From NCBI GenBank assembly GCA_036346355.1, contig CM070581.1:9424001-9488000 (forward strand): 64,000 nucleotides of DNA, given 5' to 3'. The position numbers were made by a program, and so were the translations under genes. The notes below the pieces were generated by a model. It saw only the letters and a program-made list of their open reading frames with translations. It ran no database searches and had not been told where the DNA came from. Origin of the DNA: Rhipidocladum racemiflorum (taxonomy: Eukaryota; Streptophyta; Magnoliopsida; Poales; Poaceae). This document shows positions 1 to 10,735 of the stretch, piece by piece. The stretch's first letter is position 1; each line of letters opens with the position of its first letter.

Positions 1-283
1 TTACAAACCGTCAGTAGATTTAATATAGCACTGACGGTTGGTATATGGAACCGTTAGTGCTAGGATTTATATCACAGACGGTTCATATTACAAACCGTCA
101 GTAGATTTAATATAGCACTGACGGTTCTAAATAAGAACCGTCTGTAAAATTATTATCACAGACGGTTAATGAAACCGTCTGTGAAGTTATTATATTATCA
201 CTGACCCATTGTTAGAGGCGGTTCACAAAGCCGTCTCTGATGATATTTGTGAACCGTCTCTAATGGTCTTTTCTGTAGTAGTG
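1..283. mobile_element. Terminal region of a CACTA (En/Spm-like) transposon
   Basis: The block ends at 283 with the complement of CACTACTACAGAAAA, the hallmark CACTA terminus. The preceding 280 bp are packed with direct and inverted copies of a subterminal motif (AACCGTCTGT / ACAGACGGTT and variants such as AACCGTCTCT), the type of array bound by CACTA transposases. The other end lies outside the window, so size and transposase content are unknown. The 3-bp target duplication would be ACG at 284-286 but cannot be verified. Confidence 0.85.
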
Positions 284-713
284 ACGTACAAGCTCTCGAA
301 TCAGGTTTAGAAAAAAAATTGCAGTAAGAAGGTTCTAAACATTTCGGAAAAATCCTCAAAGATACTAGGGAACATTTGGGACCTAACGAAGTTGGTTTCG
401 CGGTTTTTCGTCGCGTAGATATTTCGTTAAAAATCTTTTAGTGAATCAGACACCTGTACCGATTTTTATAAAATCAACGACTTACGTTATATAACATATT
501 TTTCGAAAATACTTGAAGCGAACACCCTCATCTACCCATTATCTTTATTTTAAAAGAAAATTTTAGATTTTACGCTTATTCAACAATGCCTGATCTTTAT
601 TTACTTCGATTAGTTCAATAAACGTGAACCCGAATTACTCGCGAGGGTTTCAAAAAAAACAAATAATACCAAAACCCACTAAATATATTAAAAGCAAATT
701 TTGGGACGTTACA
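284..713 (+). repeat. 3' end of a long-LTR family copy
   Basis: This stretch aligns by eye in the same orientation with the last about 430 bp of the solo-LTR-like element at 32949-36490. Shared blocks include CCTAACGAAGTTGGTTTC, TCAGACACCTGTACCGATTT and the terminal TTTTGGGACGTTACA. It ends in CA at 713. The CACTA element to its left apparently inserted into it. No coding capacity is seen. Confidence 0.7.
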
Positions 714-1356
714 TTAGACTTTCCTGAAAATAACTTGGACTTGCACGGTTTGGTCTGGTTTAATAATGACGTTGATGGAAATGTGGATTAGGAATGGGAA
801 AGATGTTTATTTAACTCCTGGAAAAGTTATTGATCTTATACTCGTTTTTACCGCTTTCGAATCTACTTACGTTACTTGTCAAATGCTGTTTTACTGCAAT
901 TATACCATGAGCTACTCCTTTCTACTAAGCCATGCATGTAGTATATTAGTTTGCATTCTGTGCATGACTTGCTGAGTACCAAGTACTCACCCTTGCCACA
1001 ATACAACATCAGTTGAAAAAGAGTCTACACTAGCTTTGGAGGAGGAGCTTCAAGAGGAACCGTCTATCTAGGGAGCGAGCCCAGTCAGTTGCCTGTGGTA
1101 TACTGGATGGCGCCACGAAATTATCTTATTTTTCCGCTGCTGTTATTTCCTTTTTATAAGTTTCGCCCTGCGTGGCGTATATTTGTAACTTGACCTTAAG
1201 GTCGAGCAACCAGCTTGGTTAACTAATTAAGGTACCTTATTATTTCGCTGAGTATGATTGTGATATTTACCAATGTTGAGATTGTGTGCACTAGCGCGTT
1301 CCTGGACTAGTGCTGAATACACAGAGGGTCCGGATTTGCAAATTCGGGTCCCGACA
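714..1356 (-). repeat. 5' end of a second long-LTR family copy, inverted
   Basis: Read on the minus strand, this begins at 1356 with TGTCGGGACCCGAAT, the same start as the element at 32949. It follows that element for about 500 bp (shared CAGAGGGTCC context, the accttaaggtc block, and a GCAAGGGTGAGTA block), then fades near 850. Together with the + oriented 284-713 piece it makes a head-against-tail inverted arrangement of one family. Confidence 0.65.
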
Positions 1357-1741
1357 GGGACAATGGCGGGTGGGGCGGCCACATGAAGCACACAATATCT
1401 GGGGGTCGAGGACGCGGTCTACGATGCAACGGGAGGAGAGGTGTAACACGTCGAAGCAGCCATGCGCGGTGGCAAGGAGGGCTAGGCCGTTGAGAAGGTC
1501 GCTAGGGAACACACGAAGGCCGCCCCGTGGGTACCCAAATCTATGGGTAAAACTGCCACCCCTAAATCCATGCATGGCATACTTCAGCTCAGTCGGTTGG
1601 TTGGTGACGTTGATAATGTGCCACAAGCATTTCAGAATTTTTCCTTACCGCAAACATTGACAAAAACTTCTCTACATCTAGAGGTGTCGGTAATAAGTGC
1701 ACATGAAGGGGCTAGAGCATCGTGTTTCTGGTATCTCTTAA
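1357..1741. other. No gene recognised
   Basis: A moderately GC-rich stretch with overlapping open frames of about 110 codons on both strands (1310-1660 + and 1291-1626 -). Neither shows a recognisable domain, start context or splice structure, and both run into the neighbouring repeat. A decayed gene fragment is possible but cannot be named. Confidence 0.4.
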
Positions 1742-2159
1742 GCTCTGTTTGTAACGGTTTCAGCTTCGGTTTCTGTCCTTTGAAAGCTAGAAGTTTTTCC
1801 AAACAGCTAGCTTTTTCGCAGCCGGAAGCCAGAAGCTAGCAGCCCATTTGTACTAGAAAAAGCTGAAAGCCGAAAGTTGATCTGAGGTAGCTTCCTACGG
1901 CTTCAATCGGTTTGGGTTATGACTTTACCACTAGAGTTCAAAAAAATTTTACCCTTTCCCACCAAGTATAAAATCTCAAACCGCACCACTCTCACCCTCA
2001 TTCCTAACCCGCATCACACATATCTAAAAGCTACACTAAAAAGCCAGACTGACAAACACCAAACCTTTTCAGCTCAGCCGTTCAGCCGTGCAGCCTTTCA
2101 GCCATGCAGCTCAGCTAAAAGCTACCTTTCAGAAAAGCTCCAGCCATACCAAACAGGAC
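1742..2159. mobile_element. MITE with CTGTTTGG-type terminal inverted repeats
   Basis: The ends are gctctgtttgtaacgg on the left and ccataccaaacaggac on the right, imperfect inverted repeats. Internal sequence (the accaagtataaaatct and caccactctcaccctcattc blocks) is the reverse complement of the MITE at 54098-61390 that was split by a copia element, so this is a second, intact copy. A clean target duplication is not visible. hAT origin is likely but unproven. Confidence 0.6.
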
Positions 2160-2869
2160 CTTAGTGTCTCGTAGCTTTTTTCTGGTAGTTTTTGAGATGT
2201 TGTATCTTCCATTCGCCATAAACCGAAGGAAGCGTAACAACACATCCTCTATTTGTGTACTACATACGCTTATGCCTACATCGCACACTACTCCCATGGA
2301 AAAGCTGAGCAATTCGAAGTCCTTGCATTTCTAGTCTCTGGTACTTTGGTTTTTTGCAAATCTAATCCCATGAATGTATTTATATATTTGGCCCCCTCCC
2401 CACCGTGGAAGGCGCAGTAGACGACATCTGTCTTCTGCCGTGCCTAGGGAGTGCGGGAGCACACGCTATCGCGACGGGGTAGTGTGGAAGGAACGCTACC
2501 GCGGTCCTCTGTCTTTGGTGACCTTCCGCAATAAGGGAGAGTGAAATGTGACATGTGTCACCTTCCGGTGTTTTGCGGTTGGAGATATGGATATTTTGTA
2601 ATTACATTTGAAAGGGAATAAATTTTAAATAATACATACGGGCTAAAAACGTAAAAATTTTGAGGGACTCAGCTGCTTACTATTAAGAAATCCAATTCAG
2701 ATAGGCCAGCAGTTAAGCTGCCTAATTAAGAGATAGACGTGCATTTCTTGCGCCACAGCAAAGTGATGCAAAAGCCATGTGATGGACCGCCATTTTAGAT
2801 GGTACGTTTAAATACCACAACAGCTACCCAGAAAGATTAGCTGTCGGGAACCAAGCATTCATTGCTAGA
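2160..2869. other. Intergenic, no gene seen
   Basis: AT-rich DNA with a GC-rich patch near 2390-2580. There is no credible open reading frame, RNA gene or named repeat end. Confidence 0.5.
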
Positions 2870-4300
2870 TAAAAGATGAGTATCAACTCTTTTTTATTGA
2901 ATATAAGGCCTAGCGGCCAAGTTTTCACAAAGAGGGGCACAATGGGGCCCAATTAGATTACATTCAAAACACCGCACAGGCAGACTTGAGCAAAAGACTA
3001 AGACTTTAAAACCAAACCAAATCGCCATCTATGAACTCCTGGTAAACTCCAGCTTCTTGGTTCTCTGAAAGCGGTGGGTTAAGCAAGGCTGAGTACACAA
3101 TAGTACTCAACAAGTCACGTGGGAAAATACTGAATACTACAAGCAAGGGATTAACCAAGGTTGGGCATAAGGTTTAAGTATTGTGGATGCAACTTTATTT
3201 GTAATATCATTTTATATTTGAAACACAAACCATAAATAATAGTAGGGGAGTTCCACAAGTTTAACACAATTACACCATTTTCACAAAATTCTCCAAGAAA
3301 TTACTTGAGCTAGGTTACGGGTGTCACCCTAAATCAAACTTAGCTTCATTAACCGAAAGCAAGGCGTATTCGAATACCATTTTATCGAGACTCTCCAGAG
3401 CTTCTCAGCTTTACCTACAAGATATCTACGATCGTTAATGCCATGTACGAATCACATGCAACTTAAATGCATGCGGCCGGGCCAAGACCATCACAGTCTT
3501 TTGATTGAACATCCCCATGGTAGCTCCTACCCGATAGGTCCTTAGACCCACTGTTCTTAGAACCCCACTGGCCAACGCAGGAGCAGTGCTCCAATACTGA
3601 GTGGGTACCTATCGTTGTGAGAGCCGGCGAATGACGCCTCAACGTCCATTCCCGTTCCACCCCACCAGTCATTCCACTGCTGGGAATGCTGCACCCTATT
3701 CTCCTCACTGAGAACGATACCACTATGTAGGTATTTCCAGGGGACGAGCAATATACTAAGCTATGTCGAAAAACGGTTCAATTGACTGGTCCGACTTGTG
3801 GTTGAGCGGGATCTTAAGTTGTTTACTTTGCTCAAGGGGGTTTCAACCTTATTTTGCTAAAGACCAAGCCATACAACTATCCACAAACCAATCTGGTAAC
3901 TGCTCGTACCAGCCATCCAAACCAACTATGGCATTAGTTATTAGCTGGGGATCGGACTCACATCCACCTCATGGCTAGTCCAATACTGTCCCCCAACTAT
4001 AGAAACAATTTTAAAATCCACCGAACCAACTGCTCGCCATAATTTTATTCCTCTTTTTAAAGAATTTGAGTGAAACTAATAAAACTAACTAATTAACTAG
4101 GGTGTGTATAATCATTAACTAGGGTTATTCAAGGTTTTAACATGGCTTAACAATGTCAATGAGGCTAAGAGCAATTTAGCATTAACTAAACATCGTGCCG
4201 TTCTAATATATCAATTTTCAGTATTTCAACATACCGTTAAAATAATGCGGGAGAAATTAAATACTACAATATTAGAATTAATTAGGTTCAACATGATCAA
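2870..4300 (+). repeat. Diverged relative of the long-LTR family (tentative)
   Basis: Short blocks resemble the order seen in 32949-36490, for example a gagtacacaatagtactcaacaag-type motif near 3090 and a atgatcaag...cttgcctt block near 4292. Overall similarity is weak by eye, no TG/CA ends or target duplication were found, and no coding is present. Confidence 0.3.
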
Positions 4301-6189
4301 GGGCGTGCGGCTTGCCTTGCTGGGCTGAGGGATTGTCTAGGACGTAGTGGCTGTAGTCGTACTCGGCTTCTGTCTGGTCCTGCTCCTGCTCCGGAAATTG
4401 CTCGACGGTCGAATCTAGCACAAAAGAACGAACGACGATAAATAAACGAACTGAAACGAAAACGGAAAATGAAAACTGAAAAAACGGGACGGAGGAGATT
4501 GAAGGGCAATTTGGGTATTTTGGGAATTTTGGGAGCTTTAAATGACGAAGCGGAGGCTGTTTTTGGAATCAATGGCTCGAAACGGTCAAGAATATGTATT
4601 TTGGGATTTTGTGTTTTTTTGGGAATTTTATGGGATTTTTTTTCTGGATTTTCTGGAGATTTTTCAAAATTTTCGGATTTAAAATAAATCTGAAAAGAAA
4701 AATGAAAAATGCGGAATGGGCCGCACAATGTCGGCTTGGCCCACAGGGCGCGGCGCCTCCTCGGCTCCTGTTCTGGCTTCTCTGATTCTCTCCCATCTCT
4801 CATGCACATGCATGCATGCATTAACATTCTCTCCTATCTCTCATGTGCATGCATTAACTCCCTGAGGCTCCGCGACGCAACTCTTCTTTGGTCTCTGGGT
4901 TGGTAGGAGTTACGCCTTATATAATGGAATGGAGGGAGTAGAACCAAATGATACAAGACTATCTCATCGCATCCAGTCTCATCCCATCAACCAAACAATT
5001 TGTCAGAATCGGTAGTCTTGTGCAACAGATCGTTTCCTTCAAAATGAAATCGATTGCGCATACGATGGCAGCAGCGAGCAAGGATGTTCAGGCGATGGCA
5101 AATGAGATGGTCCTATACTCGCATCATACGAAGCTGTACATAAATTGACAAGTACTCATTGAAACGGCCAAATACATGGTACTATAAAACTATGGGCCGC
5201 AATGCCAAACCGCTAGAATATTGTTCCATGTCAAAAATCAATCGCAACCAAAGGATCGACGTACGAAACAACCAATCCTTGTGAAATGGCAGCGGGGAGT
5301 AGAAATATTTCACTGTCAGAACTCGGAATCTAGCTTTCTTTATCTCTAGGAAGAGCACTGGTCAAAGGAAGTACTGCTCCGACCCTGAAGGGCAGAAGAG
5401 CCCAGAAGTCCATGGATTATTGAGAAAAGTAAAGAGAGAAAGTAGGTGCATCGACCGTGGCAGTTCGTCTCTGGATAGCCACACACTCCTCTCTCTCCGG
5501 CGTCTCTGTTTTGACCATTTGAATTGATCTAGTAGTACGCTCTTCTCGGTCGACGTCCCGCTTGAAGAAACTTTAATTCTTTTAAGCGATCTGGAAGAAT
5601 TACCGTCGAATGTTCAGAATTGAATCGATATGGATGAGTTGTCACACGATTCAGTTTAATTGTTGAGGCAAAAGGGCGGTGAATGGTCTCATTCATCAGC
5701 CATCCTTTCTTTACCATGTGCAATGATCCCGCCCCGCAGGGCACGGCGCCTGTATAGCACGCGCAGAAATCTTTCGGTTTTAGACTCTCTAAAATGGCCT
5801 TTTTGGATATTTGAAGGTCTATTCAGACCTGTAGTCCTCCCAATGAGGTGTGCTATGTGCGCCTCTATTGAAGATGCTGGAGGGATTCATCCCTATATGG
5901 AAAGGCCGTCCTCACGTGTGCTATGTGTGAAGGAGGGTTCAGGCTATGGTTGGAAATAGACCAAATATAAAGGCCTAAATTAAATGCATACCACACTATT
6001 CAAGGCTCATAGAGGCCTGGTTTTCCAGGTTATCCTTGGGTTCAGCCTTAGATGTTGAACTGGATGGTTAATTAGCGCATGTGGACAGTTCGAGAAGAAG
6101 CCACCTACGATAAGATCTCTCGCAGCATTGTCGGATCTACGTAGGCCCCGTATCCATTAATAAGATATTTAATGCATGCATGGGACAAA
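4301..6189. other. Intergenic, no gene seen
   Basis: Contains an A/T-run-rich segment (4440-4720) that opens long but low-complexity frames on both strands, short repeated blocks near 4780-4860, and unremarkable sequence to 6189. No domain-bearing reading frame or RNA gene was recognised. Confidence 0.5.
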
Positions 6190-6465
6190 TGTTTACTTCC
6201 CCGTCCAATTTGACGGAGGGTATTTTTTCTTACTACATAGATCGATGAGATATTGAAAATGACTAGATTATCTCTAATTATTTTAACTAATTTTGATATT
6301 CAATATTCTACATACATGCATGTAGAGAATATCAAGTAAATCTATATATTTATTAAAGGTATAAAGTGAATATCACCCTAATTTTTGCATTGAAACACAT
6401 ATACGCTCTGTATTTATAGAAAAGATAATTAGTAAAAAACAGGGCCGATAAACTTGGATGGAGGC
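6190..6465. mobile_element. MITE copy upstream of the lectin kinase gene
   Basis: This AT-rich block is clearly similar to 20965-21232. Both contain the series tatagatc.atg, agattatct, attcaa.a.t, catacatgcatgtagaga-like, tatttattaa, atatcac/atacta attttg and tatttata. The ends carry degenerate gtccaatttgacgg and cttggatggagg motifs, like a worn Stowaway or similar MITE. It ends about 290 bp upstream of the kinase start codon. Confidence 0.5.
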
Positions 6466-6757
6466 GGTAGCCCACATCAATAAATCCATCCGTAGTAGTA
6501 GTCGTCGTCGTCTCTGGCTCACCGCTGACGGCAAAGACTCCATTTGCTGCCGCCATACACGTCCTTCTCTGTATCTTTCAGCCCTCCGGTGCGCCTCTGT
6601 CCTGTCCGCCTGAGCTCTCACCCACCACCCAACCACAATGCATCTCTGCACCGTCAAAAACTGTACCGCATGATCATAAACCAAGCAATTATGTAGCCCG
6701 ATGCTACAATTTTATGAGTTGTGAGCTAATCAAGCAGGCGCAGTGTGCCACCACACC

Positions 6758-8806
6758 ATGCTTGCCAGGTTGTTATCTTCCCTTCTGCTCGCCTTGTTCA
6801 GCCTGCAAGCCGAAGTGGCCTCGTCGGCCGACGATGGCCAGTTCGCCTACGAAGGCTTCGCCGCGGCGAACCTTACGCTGGACGGCCTCGCCGTCGTCAC
6901 GTCCAACGGCCTCCTCGCGCTCACCAACGCGACGTACCAGGCGAAAGCCCACGCCTTCCACCCCGCGCCACTCCGCCTCCTCAGCAGGTCCACGGCGACG
7001 TCGAACGCCACCGTCGCGCGGTCCTTCTCCACGTCCTTCGTATTCGCCATCGTGTCCGGCTACGACGGGCTGAGCGACCACGGGCTCGCGTTCGTGGCCG
7101 CCCCGACCAGAAACCTCTCCACGGCCAACGCCGGGCAGTACCTGGGCCTCCTCAACACGACGAACGGCACGGCGACCGACCGCATCTTCGCGGTCGAGCT
7201 CGACACCATCATGAACCCCGAGTTCCGCGACATCAGCAGCAACCACGTCGGCATCGACGTGAATAGCCTCATGTCGCAGCAGGCCCAGCCGGCCGGCTAC
7301 TACGGTGACGACGACGGCGCCTTCCGAGACCTGAGGCTAAACAGCCGCAGGCCGATGCAGATGTGGGTGGACTACGACGGCCAGGCCAGGCGGCTCAACG
7401 TGACATTAGCTCCTGTGCAAGTGCCGAAGCCCAAGAAGCCTCTGCTCTCGGAAGCCATCGATCTCTCCACTGTCGTGGCGGACACGATGTACGTCGGCTT
7501 CTCGTCGGCGACGGGCGTCGTGTTCACGCACCACTACGTGCTCGGGTGGAGCTTCGGCTTGGACGGGCCTGCTCCGCCGCTTGACTTCTCCAAGCTTCCC
7601 GTCCTGCCACGAGTGGGTCCGAAGCCTCGGTCAAAGGTCTTGGACGTCGTGCTACCGCTCGCCACCGCGTTGCTCGTCGCTGTAGCGCTGGCCGCCATCT
7701 TCTTCTCTCTGTGGCGTCGGCGCCGGTTCGCCGAGGTGCGCGAAGATTGGGAGGACGAGTTCGGCCCTCACCGGTTCGCATACAGGGATTTGTTTCGTGC
7801 CACCGATGGGTTCAAGGACAAGAATTTACTGGGCGTCGGAGGGTTTGGGAGGGTGTACAAAGGGGTGTTCCCGGCATCGAATCTGGAGATCGCGGTGAAG
7901 AGGATATCGCATGATTCGAGGCAGGGAGTGAAGGAGTTCATCGCTGAGGTGGTCAGTATCGGTCGTCTCCGGCACCGGAATCTCGTGCAGCTACTAGGCT
8001 ACTGCCGGCGCAAAGGTGAACTCCTCTTGGTCTACGACTGCATGGCCAATGGTAGCCTCGACAAGTACTTATACGACAGAAATAAGCCAGCTTTGTACTG
8101 GCCTGAGAGGTACTGGATAATCAAAGGTGTCGCGTCGGGCCTGCTGTACCTGCACGAGGATTGGGAGCAAGTTGTCATCCACCGAGACATCAAAGCAAGC
8201 AATGTGTTGTTGGACGGCGAGATGAACGGGCGGCTCGGTGATTTCGGCCTCGCGAGGTTGTACGACCACGGCGCCGATCCTCAGACAACCCACGTCGTTG
8301 GCACCATGGGGTACCTCGCGCCGGAGCTTGTCCGCACCGGCAAGGCGACGCCCTTGACCGACGTGTTCGCGTTCGGCGTGTTTCTCCTGGAGGTCGCGTG
8401 CGGGCGGAGGCCGATCGAGCGCGGCGGCGGGCACAGCAACGGCGGCCGGGTGGTGCTGGTCGACTGGGTGCTCGAGCGCCACCGCGGCGGCTCGATCCTC
8501 GACGCGGTGGATCCCCGGCTCACGGGGAAGTTCAACGCGGAGGAGGTGGCCCTCGTGCTGAAGCTGGGGTTGCTGTGCTCGCACCCGCTGCCCAGCGCGA
8601 GGCCCAGCATGCGGAAGGTCATGCAGTACCTGGACTGCGGCCAGGCGGCCCCCGACCTGTCGCCGACCTACATGAGCTACAGCATGATGGCGCTGATGGA
8701 GAACGAAGGGTTCGATTCGTACGTCGTGTCCTGCCCTCCGTCGGCGACGAGCATTGGCACTGTGTCTGGCGCGTCCTCTGCGACCGTTCTATCGGAGGGG
8801 AGATGA
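6758..8806 (+). CDS. L-type lectin-domain receptor-like kinase (intronless)
   Basis: Predicted single-pass plasma-membrane Ser/Thr receptor kinase of 682 residues. The start is the ATG at 6758; the open frame extends to 6743, but that codon is GTG. Residues 1-24 form a signal peptide (LARLLSSLLLALFSLQA). A legume-lectin ectodomain follows at about 26-275, with FAYEGF, VELDTIMNPEF and NHVGIDVNS motifs and several N-x-S/T sites. A transmembrane helix lies at about 295-320 before basic RRRR. The kinase domain (about 335-605) has GVGGFGRVYKG, Lys381, HRD at 475-477 (an RD kinase), DFG at 495 and GTMGYLAPE; no key residue is missing. The C-terminal tail (MALMENEGFDSY, SIGTVSGASS) matches the grass SIT1/SIT2-like LecRK group as I remember it, which links to salt and defence signalling; that assignment is inference. 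Strong GC bias and lack of introns are normal for grass LecRKs. Confidence 0.93.
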   Translation: MLARLLSSLLLALFSLQAEVASSADDGQFAYEGFAAANLTLDGLAVVTSNGLLALTNATYQAKAHAFHPAPLRLLSRSTATSNATVARSFSTSFVFAIVSGYDGLSDHGLAFVAAPTRNLSTANAGQYLGLLNTTNGTATDRIFAVELDTIMNPEFRDISSNHVGIDVNSLMSQQAQPAGYYGDDDGAFRDLRLNSRRPMQMWVDYDGQARRLNVTLAPVQVPKPKKPLLSEAIDLSTVVADTMYVGFSSATGVVFTHHYVLGWSFGLDGPAPPLDFSKLPVLPRVGPKPRSKVLDVVLPLATALLVAVALAAIFFSLWRRRRFAEVREDWEDEFGPHRFAYRDLFRATDGFKDKNLLGVGGFGRVYKGVFPASNLEIAVKRISHDSRQGVKEFIAEVVSIGRLRHRNLVQLLGYCRRKGELLLVYDCMANGSLDKYLYDRNKPALYWPERYWIIKGVASGLLYLHEDWEQVVIHRDIKASNVLLDGEMNGRLGDFGLARLYDHGADPQTTHVVGTMGYLAPELVRTGKATPLTDVFAFGVFLLEVACGRRPIERGGGHSNGGRVVLVDWVLERHRGGSILDAVDPRLTGKFNAEEVALVLKLGLLCSHPLPSARPSMRKVMQYLDCGQAAPDLSPTYMSYSMMALMENEGFDSYVVSCPPSATSIGTVSGASSATVLSEGR

Positions 8807-9069
8807 CCCGGTGCTTGTACTCAACTTCTTCTTAATTAATCTCTCTAACTCTTCGAGGGCCTGTAATCAACTTGTGTTCCGATGGAGCTGATTATTCCCT
8901 ACTAATAAGGCGCTAAGTTTTAACTTTGAAGTGCTTTTATAGCTGTGCTTCTGCCAATATCACTGTAGAAAACAGACAATCCCTTGCTATCTCAATTTTT
9001 CCTGACGGGTTCGCAAAACTCTAATTTGGCATTGGTCAAGTTTGCACATTGCCAAAATTTTGATTTGGA
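8807..9069 (+). other. 3' flank of the lectin receptor kinase gene
   Basis: AT-rich sequence following the stop codon, presumably containing the 3' UTR. An aataag motif near 8901 is the only poly(A)-signal-like string noticed. The transcript end cannot be fixed from sequence. Confidence 0.4.
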
Positions 9070-9079
9070 TACTTAGAGC

Positions 9080-9239
9080 TAGGGATGCAAATGGGCCGGC
9101 CCTAGGGTCATCTTTGACCCACTCTAGTTCATTTATTTGCACTAAAACTTAAAAGGTGGAGTAAAAATTAAGTTTTTAGTGCAAACAAATGAACTAAAGT
9201 GGGCCAAAGAAGACCCTAGGGTCGGCCCATTTGCATCCC
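9080..9239. mobile_element. Long foldback MITE, near-perfect hairpin
   Basis: The two halves are inverted copies of each other: GGGATGCAAATGGGCC near 9082 pairs with its complement ending at 9239, and pairing continues through ccctagggtc, agttcattt and tttgcacta to a short centre near 9160. The direct repeat TACTTAGAGC flanks it (9070-9079 and 9240-9249), consistent with a 9-10-bp target duplication of Mutator type. A transcript would form an about 70-bp stem. Confidence 0.8.
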
Positions 9240-9302
9240 TACTTAGAGCACAAATCAAACAGCCCCATAGATCCTTACCCTTTCCCAAAAGGGACTGTAT
9301 AT

Positions 9303-9488
9303 GCATCATTCGGATGTTTTTATCCCAAAAAACATCCAAACTTTGGACCGTACGATCAAAACATACATCCGTAGGATCAACCCACCTCGAATTCAGGGGG
9401 GCGTGCATTGATCTGAAAGCAAATCCAATGGTCAGGAATTTGGATGATAGTTGTTAAAGAAAACATCCGGATGAAACTTATCAAAACC
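9303..9488 (+). mobile_element. MITE with CGGATGTTTT terminal inverted repeats, copy 1
   Basis: The left end reads cattcggatgttttta and the right end aaacatccggatgaaac, an inverted pair. The whole segment is the reverse complement of 19899-20086, including the central tccgtaggat, cacctcgaattcagg and gatctgaaagcaaat blocks. No coding is present. It lies 60 bp from the foldback MITE. Confidence 0.7.
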
Positions 9489-9644
9489 CTTCCCAAAATG
9501 GCCCGATGCGCTTTGTGCCTTTGTCCCTGACCTGGCCATGACTTACCCGTGGATGATGCGGGTCAGAGGTTGTCCCACCCTGATAGTAAAAAGTTTAAAT
9601 TTTTATATACATTACTTAATTCTATAAACTATTATGGGCAGTAC

Positions 9645-9830
9645 TAGCAGCCGGACGTCTGATTTTTTTTAAAATTTCGGACGCCCGCGCAACATTTTTT
9701 TACTGTTTGCAACATTTTTTTTTTCAACGTTCGCAATATTTTTTTCACTTTTGAAACATTTACTGTTTGTCGAATGAAAATGTTGCATGCGTAGGAGAAA
9801 AATGTTGCGGTAGAAATCAGACGTCCGAAC
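9645..9830. mobile_element. Small foldback repeat with CGGACGTCTGAT inverted ends
   Basis: The left end ccggacgtctgatttt pairs with the right end aaatcagacgtccg (9815-9828). The interior consists of T-rich runs with repeated gcaac(a)ttttt motifs. This structure fits a small MITE. No target duplication was resolved. Confidence 0.55.
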
Positions 9831-9895
9831 TGTAGCATTACCGAACTATTATTGAGAGATATTACTCATATCCTAATCACTTAATTCTATATACA

Positions 9896-10058
9896 TTACT
9901 CAAGTTTCAACTAATGAGGTCTCAACAAGTTTCGGTAAGTTTCAATCAGTTTCAACTAAACGTTTCAAGAAGTTTTTAGTAAAGTTTCAAGAAATTTTAA
10001 GAAGTTTCAACCAAAAGTTTTATAAATTTCAAACAAGTTTCAAGAAGTTTTGGTTAAC
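9896..10058. repeat. Degenerate AAGTTTCAA repeat tract
   Basis: A run of irregularly spaced variants of aagtttcaa / gtttcaagaagttt, about a dozen over 160 bp. It looks like a decayed minisatellite. No reading frame is associated. Confidence 0.6.
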
Positions 10059-10429
10059 TCACTGGCAACGACGGTACTACCATTCCCCGAGGGCCATCCC
10101 GATATTGTCCGCTACTGGTGCATCCACTTGTCTAGCCCTAACCCCACTAGAGCCAAGGCGGAGGCGAGTAAAGTAAAAACCTTTTCCGTCTTGACCTCTG
10201 ACTAAATCGATTTGTTATCCAATAGACCAATAATCCCTTCATTCGTGAATACTTGTCACTTTTGATCACTTTATTTGTTAACAATACTCGACACTCTGTT
10301 TCGTAGTACATAACTAGATGAAAATTCCACGTATTGCTGTGGGGCGATTTCTGAATTTTAACATGGAGGAAAATTTTCATTAAACAAAGAGAGAGTAAAA
10401 AATAAACATACTATCAATTTAAATATTTT

Positions 10430-10735
10430 TTAAAATTTAAATATATTTTGGGATTTTTTTTGGGGAAATATTTTTAAAAAATAATTGATTGTAGAAGTTT
10501 TGCTTTAAAAGGTCTTAAAAAATCGTAAAAATTATTTGCAAAAAACTTTTAAAATACTATCAGTTTTCATAATTTTAAAAAACTTATATTTTTTGGCAAT
10601 CATTTTTTAGGGGGAAATATTTTAAAAAAATAATTTACTATAGAAATTTCTCTTAAAAAGTCCTAAGAAAACATAAAAATTATTTGCAAAAAAAAATACT
10701 ATCTTTTTCATTTTTAAAAAAAAATTAAAAACAAC
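10430..10735. repeat. AT-rich imperfect tandem duplication (2 units, about 150 bp)
   Basis: The block ggggaaatattt...aaaaataatt...tagaagttt...aaaaggtct.aaaa...taaaaattatttgcaaaaaa occurs twice, near 10463-10560 and 10611-10700, in the same order with scattered differences. Flanks are A/T homopolymer-rich. Confidence 0.55.

Noticed and set aside
1..283. Regular-looking repeats resembling a CRISPR array
   Set aside because: Repeats occur in both orientations with irregular spacing and end in a CACTA terminus; plant nuclear DNA, so transposon subterminal repeats.
1291..1660. Overlapping frames of about 110 codons on both strands
   Set aside because: No family recognised, both run into the long-LTR repeat. 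Possible gene fragment, but no product can be supported.
4297..4827. Minus-strand frame of 176 codons
   Set aside because: Built from A/T-run sequence giving Lys/Phe/Pro-rich low complexity; no domain, no promoter or splice context.
6743..6757. Five-codon upstream extension of the lectin kinase
   Set aside because: The first codon is GTG, not ATG; the first true ATG is at 6758 and gives a normal signal peptide.
8069..8584. Minus-strand frame of 171 codons
   Set aside because: Antisense shadow of the lectin kinase domain.
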